A model generated the notes under the pieces. That model was not told the DNA's origin. It worked only from the letters and a program-made list of their open reading frames with translations, and did not search any database. The position numbers were made by a program, and so were the translations under genes. A stretch of DNA of 5,543 bases from Chloroflexota bacterium (GTDB lineage: Bacteria > Chloroflexota > Anaerolineae > DTPP01): positions 1 to 5,543 of the forward strand of contig JAAYZY010000319.1 in assembly GCA_012514615.1 (NCBI GenBank). Reading direction: 5' to 3'. Shown one piece after another: positions 5,525 to 5,543 of this stretch (position 1 is the stretch's first letter; every line of letters starts with the position of its first letter).

Positions 5525-5543
5525 GTAGAGGACGGAGTAGAGC

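Overview
The window is high-GC bacterial DNA in which every supportable gene is on the minus strand. The substrate-binding protein combines a twin-arginine signal, a lipobox and a long Ala/Pro/Thr linker. Together with the GC content and near-consensus sigma-70 promoters, this resembles Chloroflexota (Anaerolineae or Caldilinea-like) genomes. That assignment is an impression from style, not a database result.

Read in the direction of transcription (right to left), the layout is as follows. (1) A leader and promoter region (5290-5543) holds a strong sigma-70 promoter (TTGACT, 17 bp, TATAAT) and an untranslated leader of about 150 nt. (2) A NitT/TauT-type ABC importer follows: permease (4477-5289), ATPase (3656-4480, ATGA overlap with the permease) and a Tat-exported lipoprotein substrate-binding protein (2444-3601). 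(3) A good intrinsic terminator (2382-2415) has a competing 9-bp hairpin. (4) A xylose-isomerase-like sugar phosphate isomerase/epimerase (1503-2334) is broken by a frameshift with probable small deletion near 2190 and by an in-frame UGA at 1707-1709. (5) A GC-rich intergenic region contains a second sigma-70 promoter (TTGACT, 17 bp, TATCAT). (6) A DUF1028 Ntn-hydrolase-like protein with a C-terminal putative peptidoglycan-binding domain (420-1328) comes next. (7) The start of a nucleotide-sugar 6-dehydrogenase (1-423) overlaps it by GTGA and runs off the left edge.

The transporter genes form one unit for uptake of a small, probably anionic or sulfonate/pyrimidine-like solute; the substrate cannot be read from sequence. 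The broken isomerase lies after the terminator and may once have been fed by partial readthrough. The DUF1028 and sugar-dehydrogenase genes form a second, translationally coupled unit with its own promoter, which points to cell-envelope or exopolysaccharide work.

I found no CRISPR array, RNA gene, insertion sequence or clearly new multi-gene system. The most unusual feature is a 22-of-23 inverted repeat whose left arm lies exactly on the frameshift site of the broken isomerase, suggesting a hairpin-templated deletion or an assembly artefact.
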